DNA of 64,000 bases. Origin: Coleophoma eucalyptorum. Its lineage: Eukaryota; Ascomycota; Leotiomycetes; Helotiales; Dermateaceae. How positions within the stretch are numbered: position 1 is the first letter of the stretch; every line of letters starts with the position of its first letter. Location of the stretch: assembly GCA_026120035.1 (NCBI GenBank), contig JALRME010000036.1:1-64000 (forward strand), given 5' to 3'. Made by a program: the position numbers and the translations under genes. This document shows positions 23,445 through 36,181 of the stretch, piece by piece. The notes beneath the pieces were generated by a model. It had not been told where the DNA came from, searched no databases, and saw nothing but the letters and a program-made list of their open reading frames with translations.

Positions 23445-24254
23445 ATGTCCAAGCCAGTATTTCTCTTGGTTCCAGGAGCCTGGCATAGCCCAGATTCCTT
23501 CGGTCCCACGACCAAAATCCTCGAAGAGACTGGGTACGAAGTCAAGGGAGTCAGCCTGCCCTCCATTGGTGCAATTCCGCACCACACATCAAACGAGCAA
23601 GACGTTCAAGCAATTCGCAACGTGTTGAACTCGATTCTTTCGTCCGGAAAAGATGTTGTCCTCCTTATGCATTCCTACGGAGGAACTGTGGGAAGTGAAG
23701 CACTAGGCGAGTATATTGCAGATGTGGGAAAAGGAGAAAAGCCAGAGCACGGAAAAGTCATTCGAATGGTTTTCTGTACAGCTTTCTGTCTTCCCATCGG
23801 AGTCAGCTTGATCAAGGCGCTACAAATGAAACCGTTACCATGGTTTATTCTTAATGTATGTTAACACCTATATCTTATACCCCAGGCACCTTTTGACCCA
23901 GAAATACAGGAAGATGAAAGTGAAGTCAAGGCCGGCACGCCAAAAGAAATATTCTACAATGATATTTCAGATGCCGAAGCAGCTCCACTTATTGCAGGCC
24001 TGAAGGGCCAGGGATTTAAGACCTTTTACAGCGACCTGACTGTGGAACCGTGGAGAATCGTGCCTAGCACATATATCTTGTGCGAGGCCGATGCTGCCAT
24101 TCCCATTCAAGCCCAGGAGGGAATGGTTGCCCAGGCGCAATCCATTGCTCCCAATGCTTTTGATGTCATTGAAAGATGTTCTGCGGGGCATAGTCCGTTC
24201 TTGAGCCAGCCAGAGTGGCTGGCAAAGAAGTTGATAAAGTCAGCGGGGTCTTAG
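23445..24254 (+). CDS. Alpha/beta hydrolase 1
   Basis: Model: join(23445..23855,23910..24254), 251 residues. The fold marks are FLLVPGAWH (strand 1 and oxyanion loop), the nucleophile elbow MHSYGG with Ser77, and AGHSPF carrying the catalytic His near the C-terminus. The later segment ILCEADAAIP is where the acid strand is expected. The intron has a clear donor (GTATGT at 23856). Two in-frame acceptors are possible: 23885 would give only 30 nt, while 23909 gives 54 nt and better agreement with family spacing, so I chose the latter. I chose the ATG at 23445, not the upstream in-frame ATG at 23289, because MSKPVFLLVPGAWH is the usual start. Substrate unknown. It converges with hydrolase 2. Confidence 0.8.
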
Positions 24255-24561
24255 CGCAGGAGGGTTACTTGATTAATTACTTTACGTCCTGATCTGCATT
24301 AAATTTCATGTTTTGGTTCACTAATCGATGTCAAAATTCGAGGCCTATTAGAATCATATCAATCAGCGACACCGCGCCTTTTCAGATTATCACGAGCCTG
24401 CAAGTATGTTTCGTGACCAAGAATAATGCTTTCTTAAACTTCTAGGCAGCTTTAGTGATTACGTGAGGTCATTAGGGAAAGTGTTATCCCGTGCGCTTTG
24501 GCACCTATTTTCATGGGAAACTAATGCAATCCTGATGGGTTCTTCTGGCCTTTATATTTAA
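24255..24561. other. Shared 3' spacer between convergent hydrolases
   Basis: About 300 bp between two stop codons facing each other. No structure was noticed beyond AT-rich tracts. Confidence 0.5.
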
Positions 24562-25582
24562 TCACTTATGGTACTTTTTTGCCATGTCCAGCAATGCTGT
24601 ACTAACTTCATCAGGCTTACTAGCATTCAGATAATGCGAGCCACCCTCAAGTATTTCCAGCTTCGCGTCCACAGAGTTAATAAACAGCTTGATCTGTTCC
24701 TTAGGCAGTTCGACTCCATAAGGAGTGTCCTCCGTCCCCTGGATTACAAAGTCAGCAAGATTCTTACTAATACCCATGTCCTAAACTCCTTTTCAACGAA
24801 CAGAGCTAACTTGCCTGCAGCCAAGTGACCGGGCATTTCACATCTCCCAACCTCATCACTAACCCGTCTCGTTCCAATAAACAGATAAGTGCCATCCGCG
24901 CCTTCTTTCTCCCAACATCCCCATTATAAATTCCCTTCAAAGACTTAACCCAAAACGCCGTCAATTCCTCTGTGGTAGCAGCGCCAAATCCCAAAGCACC
25001 TATCATACCACACCACTCATCCTCGATAACAAAGTCCGGGGTAGGTACGGAACTGGTCCATTTCTGCACCCAGGGACTCAGTAGTGGTTTTGAGTCCCAG
25101 CAGCCTTTGGCTCGTGAATAGGAACTCTCGTAATCCATAGATGTGCCCAGTGCTAAAACGCCGAGGATCTGATGTTGTTGGTTAGCTGAAACATGGATCT
25201 CACATCAGCTTAGACATACCTTCTCAGGTGATAAAATCGCCATGCGCATTACAATCCACCCACCTTGACTTGTCCCTAAAACAAAAGCCTTTTCAACACC
25301 CAACTTCTCCATAACAGCCAGATTCATAATTGCCGAATCCCAGTATGTGAAGTTTTCAGTGGCCTCGCAAACCGTGGAACCATGGCCAAGTGGTTCAATG
25401 GCAATGAGATTCATTTTTTGCGTAAGCTTCTCATTACTGTATTGTGCGTTGAATAATGCGCTGGTTGTACACATCGAGTTTACGAGAATGCACGTTGGTT
25501 TCTTAGCATCATACGGTTGGGCCATACAGTAGCCGGCGGAAATTCCTCCTAGATGGGAAACATGGATGGTTTGTGAGGCCAT
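24562..25582 (-). CDS. Alpha/beta hydrolase 2
   Basis: Model: complement(join(24562..24738,24815..25168,25220..25582)), 297 residues. Motifs: IEPLGHGST (oxyanion region), the nucleophile elbow GTSQGGW with Ser105, LALGTSMDYES, WLQGTEDTPYG holding the likely acid, and GGSHYLNA with the catalytic His. Intron 1 (25169-25219, 51 nt) is GTATGT...CAG. Intron 2 (24739-24814, 76 nt) starts with GC (CAG|GCAAGT), has the branch point GCTGAC and ends CCAG. Only this GC-AG reading joins WLQ to GTEDTPYG in frame. Not closely similar to hydrolase 1. Substrate unknown. Confidence 0.8.
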
Positions 25583-26026
25583 GGTGAAATCAAGTGACTA
25601 TTTCTGGGTTGGAGTTTCGGTCTTGATGTGTATCCAAAATTGCTCCAGATGAACCAAGATTGTTCTGAATTTCAATGCTTTCTCTATCAGAGATAGAAAG
25701 GAAGATTCGAGTACGTGCGAAGCCTCGGAGCTTGTTTTGATTCTGTGTCTGGAAGATGTCACCCATTTGTCATAGTGACATGAAGTCTTTACTCACTTTT
25801 TGGTTAAGCGAGTTGCAGATCACGATATTGTTTTGGTCCTGCCAAGAGATATTCGAGCTTCCCCGCTCTACATAGTGTCGGCTGTCTGGTGCAGGAACAA
25901 AAGCGGTTTGTCGGCAACCTTATCACACTGCGTTTACTCTGGTAAGAATCTCCCCTGGAATTCTTGTCGATCTGCAGCCCAAGTGGCGGAAAAATTCGAA
26001 GACGGCAAGTGTGTTTCCAGAACCTC
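25583..26026. other. 444-bp spacer
   Basis: Promoter of hydrolase 2 and 3' flank of the regulator at 26027-27842. Nothing else seen. Confidence 0.5.
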
Positions 26027-27842
26027 TTACTTCCGACTCATATTTCTCTCGTCTGACAGACTTGCAGCAGTCATGACCAGTGTCCCAAACTCATCAACAG
26101 AACTGAGCCAATTATCGAGTCGGTCTCCGCCCGAGTCCATATGAAGCTGGAATCTCAAGAGGTCGCCATATGTGAGATGGTTGCCGAGACCAAGGCCATA
26201 AGGTTGAGTACTGAAAGCGTGTTCAAATTCTGATCGAGACGATGCGTGCCAGACATTTCGTGCACTAGGTAGGGTCATCCGTCCGAACTGTGTTCCATCA
26301 CAAGTGGAACGATTTACACCAGCAGACATGTCGAAGATGAGGTCCACAATGAAGAGCACAATGACCGTTCTATTGAGTGAAAGTCAGTGTCAGTTGCTTT
26401 TCAGGGTTTACTCTGGTCATTAAGCCATTGCTTACCTCCGCAAAGACTCGGCGAGAACCCATCCTTCCCAGGTTATTTTGCCATCTCTGTTAGAACCACT
26501 ATATCTGATACCTAGCACAGCACTTCTCTCCGCCACTTTCTAATTCAGAAATATCAGTAAATCGTTGGTCATATCTTGGGTCAGAACCATACTAGCATGG
26601 TATCTATAAGTGGCACATCAAAGTCTGTGACACCCTCGTCTTCTTCTGAGAGCCTTAGAAGCGTGTAAAAGGTCATAGCTTGAAGTGCAACAACGGTATC
26701 CAGACTATCATATTGCAAACACTGTCCAGAGTTTGGTTAGCAAGATTTGAACTATGGCAGTTCAGCATTGCCAACTTACCTCCGCAGAAATTCTTTCTTG
26801 CTCCATCCTCACAGCCTTCCAAAGGAAAATACTGTTGTCTTTATTCTTTACCGTGAACATTTTTATGATGCCTAAACACGTTGCTAACGTACTAGGAAGA
26901 GACTGCTCTCCTGGACTTTGCTTCGAGGCCATGTCCAGAAACTTTGGATGTATGAATGGTGGCAAACGGGTTCTAGAAAGCATCATATTTGGGTATGAAC
27001 GAAGTGCACATATGATGAATCTCCTATTTAGAGATATCTGCTGATTGAGAAGTCGTCTCGGCTGAAACGCCCTTGGGGGCTTTGGCCAGATATTGTTAAA
27101 TGATAAGTCTTCACATATCTCTAGGCCGGAAAGGAAACTAGAATTCTGGGAGGTCTCGGAGTACATTGGAGATGACAAGTTTACATATTGTGCTTGTTGC
27201 GATGGTTGGAAACCGACCATTGAGCTGAGGTCGGTTGACGTACTTTCAAAACCAGAGAATTGCGGCAGCCCCTCAACAATGGTGGCTAAGTCAGTTGTGC
27301 ATAGCACTTTGGCATCATCTATTTCAGTGTCATTAGGCGGTGTCGATGTATAAAGACCACCATTCTGCAATACCAGTTCAGGCAACGATGTTGAGTCCGA
27401 TTCACTACTGGAGGACCTGGGTGTCATCGCAAGACTTGTACTCTGTGGTCTTGGTGGACTTTGGTAGTGGCAAGAAACCTGCTTAGAAACACATCTTGAG
27501 CAGCAGGGGAAGATAGCATCGCAATATGTTTTCGCCTTGGTGCAATTTACGCACGCTTTCTTCCTCGATCTCGGCCCCAGCGACTTGGCCTTGCGACAAT
27601 AAGAAGAATGTCTGACATGAGCTCTCCCTTAAAAGAACCAATCATCTTCAGCGAAAGGCTCCTAAAGGAGAGAATGTTAACTCACGGTTGTCAAACTTCT
27701 TCGAGCAGATCGCACACATAAAGGCCATTTGTGTTAATTGGTGCTCAGGCTGAACCATGGTTTCCATGCCAATCAGCTTCGGAACTGCAACAAAAGTATT
27801 TGGAGTCCCCGGAGTACTTTGGTCTTCGTCGCGTTCATTCAT
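26027..27842 (-). CDS. Zn2Cys6 regulator with a leading C2H2-like finger
   Basis: Model: complement(join(26027..26369,26436..26539,26593..26721,26780..27627,27686..27842)), 526 residues, all phases consistent. The N-terminus has a classical-type finger (CAICSKKFDNRRAHVRHSSYC) directly followed by a GAL4-type cluster (CVNCTKAKTYCD, then CCSRCVSKQVSC). Then comes an acidic Ser-rich linker and a fungal regulator middle region (DTVVALQAMTFYTLLR, GWVLAESLRRTVIVLFIVD). Introns of 53-66 nt have standard GT-AG ends and GCTAAC/CTGA branch points. A nuclear DNA-binding regulator. Targets unknown, but the neighbouring hydrolases are candidates. The start at 27842 is the first in-frame ATG ahead of the finger. 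Confidence 0.85.
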
Positions 27843-30800
27843 AACAAGGCTCGTTGTAGTTTGATGTCGGATTATTAAGGTGACAACGGAGTTCCGTAGT
27901 ACCGTACATTCAAACGAGTCAGGAAACTTAAGGCTGATTAGTCAGAATACCCGACCACCGCCTCCAATATGGGTTTTGAGTCGTATAAAGGGTGGCAATA
28001 CTCCCCACTATTCTGTGAACGTGTCGAGCGTGTCTAGATACTGAATTAATAATAATAATAAAGTTTTCGAAAGATTTCGGATGATTAATAGCAATAGTAA
28101 TGGAATCTAATTTCCGCAATAAATTTGATGGTTAAACCGTTGAAAATAAAGCCTGTGGACTATGAAATGTGGTACCCAGCGAAAACAACACAATTATCAT
28201 GAAAACAACATTACACACTGATAAACTTCTGCGCAGCAGATTTTGAATTTAAGATAAAGTTGCATGTCCTAATTGTAAACATGTTTTCGGCCTCTGCTCC
28301 TGTCAAAGAACCATATTAAGCTGAAAGCAAGAAATCGCCGTAGTTTCGTGATTTTGGCACCTTGCTAAGACTACAGATTGAATATTGAAAGGCTTAGCAC
28401 AGACAACTCGCACCGGCAATCACGCTTGAATGAACTATAGAATAGTGGATCTGGTTGTTTCTTGAAGTTGATATACGTATCGAATTGCATCCTCCATTCA
28501 ACATTCATTTGTATCGGCCTGGATCTGACTTCAATGACACAGATACTCCCTGCCAACAAAGCAACTTGGATTGACGCTGAGAGGAGAAGTCAACTAAAGG
28601 TAAGACCAGCAACCTAAGCAGCAAGTCATGAGGGTTGCTGGGAACTCCTCTTCAGCTGTTACCCTGGTAGAGTGCTCTGTGGGTAGCTTGAGAAAAATGT
28701 CTTGAAAAGTAAATATTACATACACGAGTCAAGAAATGCAATATAATCCTATGTTTTCAGCTGCTATCTCCTTCCACACTTGTAGATAATGATAGAAACA
28801 CGTAACAGAGGCAGTAACTTATTTTAACCCTCTTGCATCACATAACAAATGCTAATCCGTGCCTCCAGACACCGCTGGTTCTAGAACAGTTGCTTAATTG
28901 CGGTCAGATGTGAAGGATTTCAGAAATGGAGGCCGTGTCATCGATGAAAGCGATAGTCTAGAGACTACGCTCGCCAGTTATTTCAAGTTTCAGCTTTGTA
29001 CCACTTGTAAAGACATCCGTATTACAATCATTCCAGCTGACCTACTTCTGACATATGCAGCTGTCATTCCACTTCCGTCCCTACAGCTGCAATAATATCA
29101 TTTGGCGTTTCAGATCTTCCTTCCCCTAAGATCAATTTTGAACCCATTGGAGAGTCTGTTCTCGCGTTCTTAAAGCATGACGTCGTTGTCACCACAATGG
29201 ATTGACTCCCTGTAAGCTGCAGCTTCGTCCGATTCAAACCTAACGGATTTGAAAGTCTCCTACAGGTTCTAGTCAGGGGAAATATCTAAGCTTGATTGGG
29301 TCCATTCCTCATCAAAGTGGATTTCAAAGGAGGAGGTCGGACCCAATCTTCTTCAGATAGGCGTATCTGCAAAGGAGATTGTTCATTGAGGTCACCAAGA
29401 AGGCTTGACCTGTCAATTATGCTCTGGCATCTGCGTCTGCTCGTATTTAAAACGCAGCTTGATCTAAATCAGGAAATCCCAAACGATGAGAGCCTCCTTA
29501 TGCAAATTGTGGGCGCTTGCATGAACATGTATAACACTACAAATATGACTGCGTGCGCAGCGAAGCTCGCCGAAAATCAATCCATGCGCACTACGAATAG
29601 CAGATTAAATCCCGTACGAAAACCACTGCCCCTTGTAGCTGTTCCACCCAAATCCAAGACAACGGGTTTCCCATGCAAGAAGATGCATTGTCGTTGCAGA
29701 GCATCAGCTGAAGTAAACGTTTAAATGACCTGTCAGACTTCACGAGAGTCGTGGCATTATCCAATTGAACAAATACGATGTGAACAATTGGGAATAAATT
29801 TATTCGATTATCACGGTAGGTGAGTAAACCCACATCGTTGTTTAAATTCGATACCCATGAGAACCGAGCCTTATACTATTATTCATGCCGGAATCGTGTA
29901 AAAACGTAGAGCAAAGACAGTTATTCATATCTAGCCTCAAATAATTAGCGCTCTAGGTTAAGGGTGTTGCCTGTCCTACTGATAGCAGGGTTGATTTCTG
30001 ACTGTAATCATGGATCGTACTGAAATCAAAATGCTCTGTAATCCGAAATCAGAGTCTCAAATAAAAGACTTCGTCATGGGCAAAGCAAAAGAGAGGCCTC
30101 GCACAGACTTCTGACAGACTTTGAACTGTATTTCAGTGGCCACAGAAAACCAATAGACAGCTCCTGGGTGCGTTTCTCTGTGCGTAGGGTAAGGCATACA
30201 ATATGTAGCACGCCAGAAGTTACGGCTGGTGACGAGAATAAATCTCAGACCCGCCAGCCGCTGCCCATGGAGTGGGTCGCAAGCCACGAGGAAGTCTGCC
30301 GTGTTAGATACATGATGTGTAAAATATTGAAACGACCAGTCGTCCCGTGTATAAGTAGGATTCTCTTGGGTCGGCCTCTCCCGACAAGGTTGCCCTCTAT
30401 GGGGCACGGAAAGACGGTAGATATCTCCGTAAAGGTGTGCTGAGAATTCCCCCAATCGAAAGAGGTGTTCGAACCTTGAATATGATATATAAAGCCGCCA
30501 ATCAGCGACGGACAGGATCGTCGCTTAATCACAGCGCTGCATATACAGGGCACTCGACGAGGATTCCGCCTCGAATAGCATGCAATGCATCTTCTTCACG
30601 TGAACACTTCCGGCCAAAATCAAGAAGTACTGCCGTTGAAAGGTGTCCAGCGCCAATCGATGGGTGCATCCTTGTTTCCACGCCGCAGACTCGTTGTCGC
30701 TATACGGGGTGGTTCGATTGGAAAGATATTGATCACCCACAGATCTTTCTTTCTCACAGTCCCTGCTTCCGGTGGCTGCCATGCATCCATGCATTTCAGC

Positions 30801-31087
30801 CAGAAGTCAGCACGCACGCTGCCATGCTGAGAACATATTACTAGCAGTTCTACTATGCTTTTCCCTGCAGTCCTCCAAAGACCGTTCGTCATTCGATCGC
30901 CATGCTCAACAGCTGTCATTGTGAGCGTGTTCAAGGCTTTGGTGTTACTAGAGGTTACAAGACATCGCCGTTGTGTCCTTATTAAGCTCTGAGTATTCTT
31001 CTACTGGCTTTATCACAGTTCTCCGCAAACCAGAGCCAAGAGAGATTTTGAAAAGGGCATGCTTCCCCGCGTTGGAGAACAATTACA
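27843..31087. other. 3.2-kb stretch between two regulators, no gene recognised
   Basis: The two Zn2Cys6 genes diverge across this space. It is AT-rich in its left third. Open frames such as 29296-29724 (plus, 142 codons) and 30057-30455 (minus, 132 codons) have no family resemblance, and neither has an intron-supported extension that I could find. Confidence 0.5.
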
Positions 31088-32878
31088 ATGTCATACTACC
31101 CTGCTCCGAACGTTTACAGATTCTTCAACCAGTTTCTAGCACCTGGTCAGGCTCCAGAACATGCATCCAGGAACCAAGGGGTACGAAAGAGCGGTCCACG
31201 CTCAAAGACAGGCTGCACGACTTGCAAGTAAGCGCAACTCTGATGGGCGAATTTTCATCCTTCTCGGGGTTCAACTGTCCTGTTCAAATGTTGATACTTC
31301 ATACTTCATAGGGCACGTAGAGTCAAGTGTGACGAGACACACCCAGAGTGTATTCGATGTCAGAACCTTGGTCGAGAATGTGGCGGTTATGCTACAGAAT
31401 GTACCGAAGAGATATCGAAAACTGGAGGCCCAGTCCTGATACATCCCAAGCCAATGTCATCCATTTCGTATAGTCCTTACACCGCTCTTCCCACTACTGA
31501 CGTCTTGGAACAACGATACTTTCAACGATTCTGTGAGAAGACAGTAGGTGAGATCTGTGGTCTTTTCGATTCCAATTTCTGGAAAGAGAAAGTGCTCCAA
31601 CTCTGCCATAAAGATGAAGCTATCCGACATGGTGTGATAGCTTTGGGAGCACTTACCCGCTCGCTCGAGACCACTGCCACACCCACACGGTTGTCGCTCT
31701 CTGGATACCCTCAAATTGATCTCCGTCAGCTCGACGAACACCACAGGTTTGCTCTACGGCAGTACAGTCTGGCAATCTCTTCCTTACGGTCTCTCCTCTC
31801 GGACGGCCGCAGGCATCTGAGGACCTCATTGACGTGTTGTGTGCTCTTCATGGCTCTCGAGGCTCTGCAAGGAGCATATGATGGTGCAGTTACCCATCTC
31901 CGAGGCGGCTTGAGGCTGCTTGGAGACTGGAGGACAGCAAGAGCGGGAGGACAGTCAAGACTGTCGCAGGATTCCTTGTCCGAGATCCAGGATGATGTGA
32001 TCGATGACCTTGGGCTCATGTTCGCTCGGTTGGATCTTCAGTCGCTTTTCCTCCCTCCACCATGCCCAGGCTCTTGCATCATCGCACGAAGTGATCCAAA
32101 TCCTGTACCAGATCTGCGTGCCCAGGATATCACTGTCCCAAATACATTCGCCACCATCCGGGAAGCGAGAGAAACATGGGATTTCTTAATGGCAGGCATT
32201 GGCCAGTTCTACCGGAAATGCATATACTATAAGAATATGGACCGAGAAGAACTGCGATCCACGAGAATTATCAACCAGCATGCGACACATCAAAGACAAC
32301 TGAGCGAGTGGAGAAATGCTTTCCAGGCAGTGCATGCAATCGAGTTTCCCCCATCAGCTACTCGTCCAGATGAGTCGGTGCTACTCAGTCTATATTACGA
32401 TCTCTCAACGATTCTCCTGGCGTCTTGCCTGGAACACAGTGAAATGGTATACGATGGGTATACCAGTCTGTTCCAAGAAATTGTGAACGAGGCTCAATAT
32501 CTTCTCTCTTCAAACAATGCAGCCACTTCCTCCCCTTTCGTACTTGATCTCGGCACGATTCTACCCCTTGGGTTTACGGCATTGAAATGTCGAAATCGCC
32601 GGATTCGCCGGCAGGCAGTGAATCTACTGTGGTCTAAAGCAAGGAGAGAAGGGCTCTGTTTTGATTCCATTGCAATCGCAAGAGTCTGTGCATGGATCAC
32701 TTGTCTTGAAGGCCAAGGTGTTGCTGAAGACATCGAGATGATCCCCGAATCATCTCGTGTGACCATTAGCAATATAAACTTCAATCCCGAGGAAAGATGG
32801 TTTTGGATTGAAGTCATGTATGTTAAGAAGGACTGGAACGGGGTGCTTAGGAAAAGGGACACGACATTTTCATGGTGA
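31088..32878 (+). CDS. Zn2Cys6 transcription regulator
   Basis: Model: join(31088..31227,31312..32878), 568 residues. The zinc cluster is split by an 84-nt intron: exon 1 ends GCTTCK and exon 2 continues ARRVKCDETHPECIRCQNLGREC, giving six cysteines in the usual spacing. The rest is a long helical fungal regulator region (RFCEKTVGEICGLFDSNFW, HGVIALGALTRSLE, LTCCVLFMALEALQGAYDGA, LLGDW). That is typical of the family in which the middle domain follows closely after the cluster. The upstream exon is short and easily missed, and ATG 31454 would give a truncated protein without the cluster. Possible controller of the hydrolase-rich genes to its right; this is inference only. Confidence 0.85.
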
Positions 32879-33284
32879 TTGTTAATATTTGTAACGTTTA
32901 ATGAATTGAGTGCGCATGTAATGGTATCAGGCATGCGGCGTTTGGGAGTTAAGAGTTGAGGCTGGGTACTCAAAATTTGCTTCTTTGGTTTTTACACAAT
33001 CTTGCGCACAATATAACCTCGCAGACATTTCAACACATTTTTGTCTTCCAAGTATTCATGAAAAGTCCCACCGTTCCGTGTAATAAGCAAGTCTAAGCGG
33101 CTTAACTTGCTTAAGGAGTTTAAGCTGAGTAAAATATCTTTGAGCTTTAAAGACTCTCATCAAATAACCTGGAAGTCTACTGAGAATGGGCACTCCAAAG
33201 CTTGTTGCATTAGTTGCTATTGCAAAGAAATTGCCAACATTGACTAGATTTTTCTACTGACGTTGGAATGCCTTTGTTCCTTTC
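32879..33284. other. 406-bp convergent 3' spacer
   Basis: Lies between the stops of the regulator (plus) and the S9 peptidase (minus). No structure noticed. Confidence 0.5.
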
Positions 33285-35630
33285 TTACTTCTGGCTTCCG
33301 CGGAGAAATACCGTTCCACAACTCTTGTTTGGTTCTGTAAGTGGGGGTTCCAACGTTACACCATCGACGCCGGTGTACTTGTTCGCCCAACCTAGAACAG
33401 TTTTATACCATCTCAACGAGTTTTCTCGCTGAAGAACGAAGTGATTCTCATCTGGAAAGTTCAGGAACCGAGTCGGTATGCCCTTCATTATACAGACATT
33501 ATAAGGGGCAAGACCCTCCGTCACTGGGCAACGATAGTCTTTGTCACTGTGAATGAACAGCATGGGAGTTTTCCAGTTATGGGTAAACCGTGCCGGATTA
33601 TACTTGTCCCAACTCCCATCACTGTCCCACAGGTGACTGCCCATGTCTTCATCTAAGGCCACAGGCACGTCTGACGAGAGCATAGTAGGGGTTGAAAAAA
33701 TACCGTCATGACATATCAGTGCCTTGAATTGCCGAGCTAGAGGTTGCCCAGCAATCCAATTGACCATGTAACCGCCATAGGATCCTCCAGCTGCAACAGC
33801 GCGGTCGGTATCGATAAAGGACAGGTTTGCTTTAACGTATTCGAAGCATTTTGCCAGGTCTTTGTAAGCACGTCCTCCCCATTCTCCTTTAACTGCTGCG
33901 GCAAATTCATATCCAAAGCCGGTAGAGCCGGTACTATTTAACTGTCAGGACGCATAATATGAGACTAACAAGTATACTCACGGATTGGGTGATACAACTA
34001 CATAGCCTTGTTCTGCCCATACAGCTGGGTTCCAGCGTGTTGACCAAGCATCACCCCAGGCTCCTGCAGGTCCGCCGTGAATTAGAAACGCCAAAGGATA
34101 TTTCTTGTTCTTATCAAAGTCGGATGGTTTCATGACCCATGCCTGAACTTCGTAATCCCCATCACCCTTGAAGGTGATCTCTGATACCTGAGAAGCCTTT
34201 AGACCAAGTTCCAATGTATTCCAGGACACACTGGCGAATGGTGTAATCTGATTTGCGTCTGGGTCTATGATATGAAAGGTTCCATTATCAACCAGACTAT
34301 TTCTATTGATCAGAAGTCGTTTTTCAGCTGGGTCTTTGCTTAGAACATGCGCAGCAGTCACCGAGCCCTCGCCAGGAAATTCAGTCGCTATCACAGGCAT
34401 CGTCTTCGTTACAGAATAAATGAGGGCGTTCTTGACAGGTATTTTCCAAAGCTTTTGTCGACCTCTGTCTTCGGCGCTTACATAAAGCACCGTCCCGTCA
34501 CTCGACCAAAAGATTGAGGACGGTGAAAGGCCCCAATTATTGCCACCTTGTTGGCCTCGCATTGGCACGACTTCGACGACAACCTTGACACTGTTAATAA
34601 GTGTCACTACAAATATGCGATTATAATCAGGACCAATAGCTTCCGACTTCGTCATCAAGAAAGCAATCCTTTTCCCGTCCTGTGAAAACGATGGGGAGGA
34701 GCTCAATCCTGCAAAGCCAGGAATCTTGATCTGTTGGATCTTCTGTGGCGCTTCCGTGTAGGATGATAATGCAATATACCAAATGCCCGATGTGAGTTTT
34801 CTGGCCATATTAACGGCAGGGTCCCGGGATATTAGAACGATTCCATCATCACTCAGGTCAACAGCACCATTCATGCTATCTGCATCGACGACCCCACTTG
34901 GAAAATCGATATCAGTGTCCACAAGGGCATTCACCAGTGGGGTTTCAGACAACTTGTAAGTAGAACTGCTGGTTTTCTCCAGGATCGTATACCAGAGAGT
35001 ACCCCGCTCCTTCGCAAAGTAAGTGTCCCAGAATCTCACAAGAACTGTATCATATTCTCTAGCAGAAGATAGAGGTTTCTCGGCGGTTTCTGCATTGTGA
35101 AGGGTGCCATCATCATTAGCAAGAGCAGAAAATGCAAAAGCTATATTGCCATCCGGAAGTTCTTTGACTTTGATGTAATTTATGGCAGCATTAATTATTC
35201 CCGCTCGATAGGAACTATTGGGTGAAGTTCTTTTAGCAGCTCATTGGAGATATTCTTGAACAGAAATGCTCACTTCTTACTGGCTGATCCAGTAGTACCT
35301 ATCCAGATCTCGGTCTTCCCTCCCTCGGCCTTCTTCAGCCACAGTAGTTGGTCGTTAGAAAGCCATTGCGGCGTGAGAATTTTGTCATTATCAGAGAATA
35401 GGGTCGTTGTATCTGAGCCAAGATCCACAATCTTAACCTCCTTGCTCTCAGTGTGAGAGTCTAGAGAATAAGTCGACACAGTGTACAAAGCATATTTCCC
35501 ATCAGGGCTTGGCAAAGCTGGTGATCGCCGTGGTGCGGTAATCAGCACTCTGTGACAGTGTTAATGCGATCTTAAAGGACACAATGGTTTCTTACTCAGG
35601 TGAAAACTTAATGTTGGACTTGATGGCCAT
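33285..35630 (-). CDS. S9 family dipeptidyl-peptidase 5-like
   Basis: Model: complement(join(33285..33933,33982..35214,35274..35549,35596..35630)), 730 residues. Exon 1 is tiny (35 nt, MAIKSNIKFSPE). The N-terminal half is the beta-propeller (SPDGKYALYTVSTYSL, TPQWLSNDQLLWL). The C-terminal half is the alpha/beta peptidase domain: LIHGGPAGAWGD, nucleophile GGSYGGYM, SDKDYRCP with the acid and DENHFVL with the His. The family removes N-terminal dipeptides from oligopeptides. Secreted DPP5 proteins begin with a signal peptide. This one begins without any hydrophobic stretch, so it is probably intracellular. Introns are 46, 59 and 48 nt with normal signals. Confidence 0.9.
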
Positions 35631-36181
35631 TCTGTCATAGGCCGATATATTTCTCAAAAGTCATATGGTGTAGGTCGATGCGGCGGGGAAGCATTGTATT
35701 TATGCGTGCGATAAGGCAATTGGTCAGTGGCTGACCTTCCTCTTATGGCTGGTGGTTTACTCCGTCCAACCCCGTATGGATGGAGTTGTTGTGGCTGAGG
35801 AATAAAGAGGATCTAGATCCAAGCGGCAATACTGTGGCATCATGGTTCTTTTAACATCGAGAAGTCATGTTTCATCTCTATGTTTTCATATCTATGTTAA
35901 ATGTGTACCCACAAGGCTCATCACCCTAAATTCTTTACTACCTAAATCACAGCGGGCAATTCCGCTTGCGCGATCCCCATGTAAATGTCAAGTCGCCCAC
36001 CCATATTAAGGTTAATGTAAGTGCTAAACAGTTCTACTTTAAGACCAAGATCAATTAGCAGAGGATTACTTTTTATCAGTAGTATTTTTCTTATAATCTA
36101 ATACGAAAGTATTGCTCTGGACAGACTTGGTCAAAGGATAGGATTCTTGGCAATAGCCTCTAGTAAATTTAAGCCATACAG
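35631..36181. other. 550-bp spacer, promoter of the peptidase
   Basis: 5' flank of the S9 peptidase. It may also hold the unlocated 5' exon(s) of the membrane gene at 36182-37005. No convincing start exon was found. Confidence 0.4.

Noticed and set aside
29296..29724. 142-codon plus-strand open frame between the two regulators
   Set aside because: No recognisable motif and no splice-supported extension. Basic, low-information composition.
30057..30455. 132-codon minus-strand open frame
   Set aside because: No resemblance, and it overlaps several other equally long frames, as random sequence would give.
31454..32878. Regulator starting at ATG 31454
   Set aside because: It would omit the zinc cluster, which reads in phase from an upstream exon starting at 31088.
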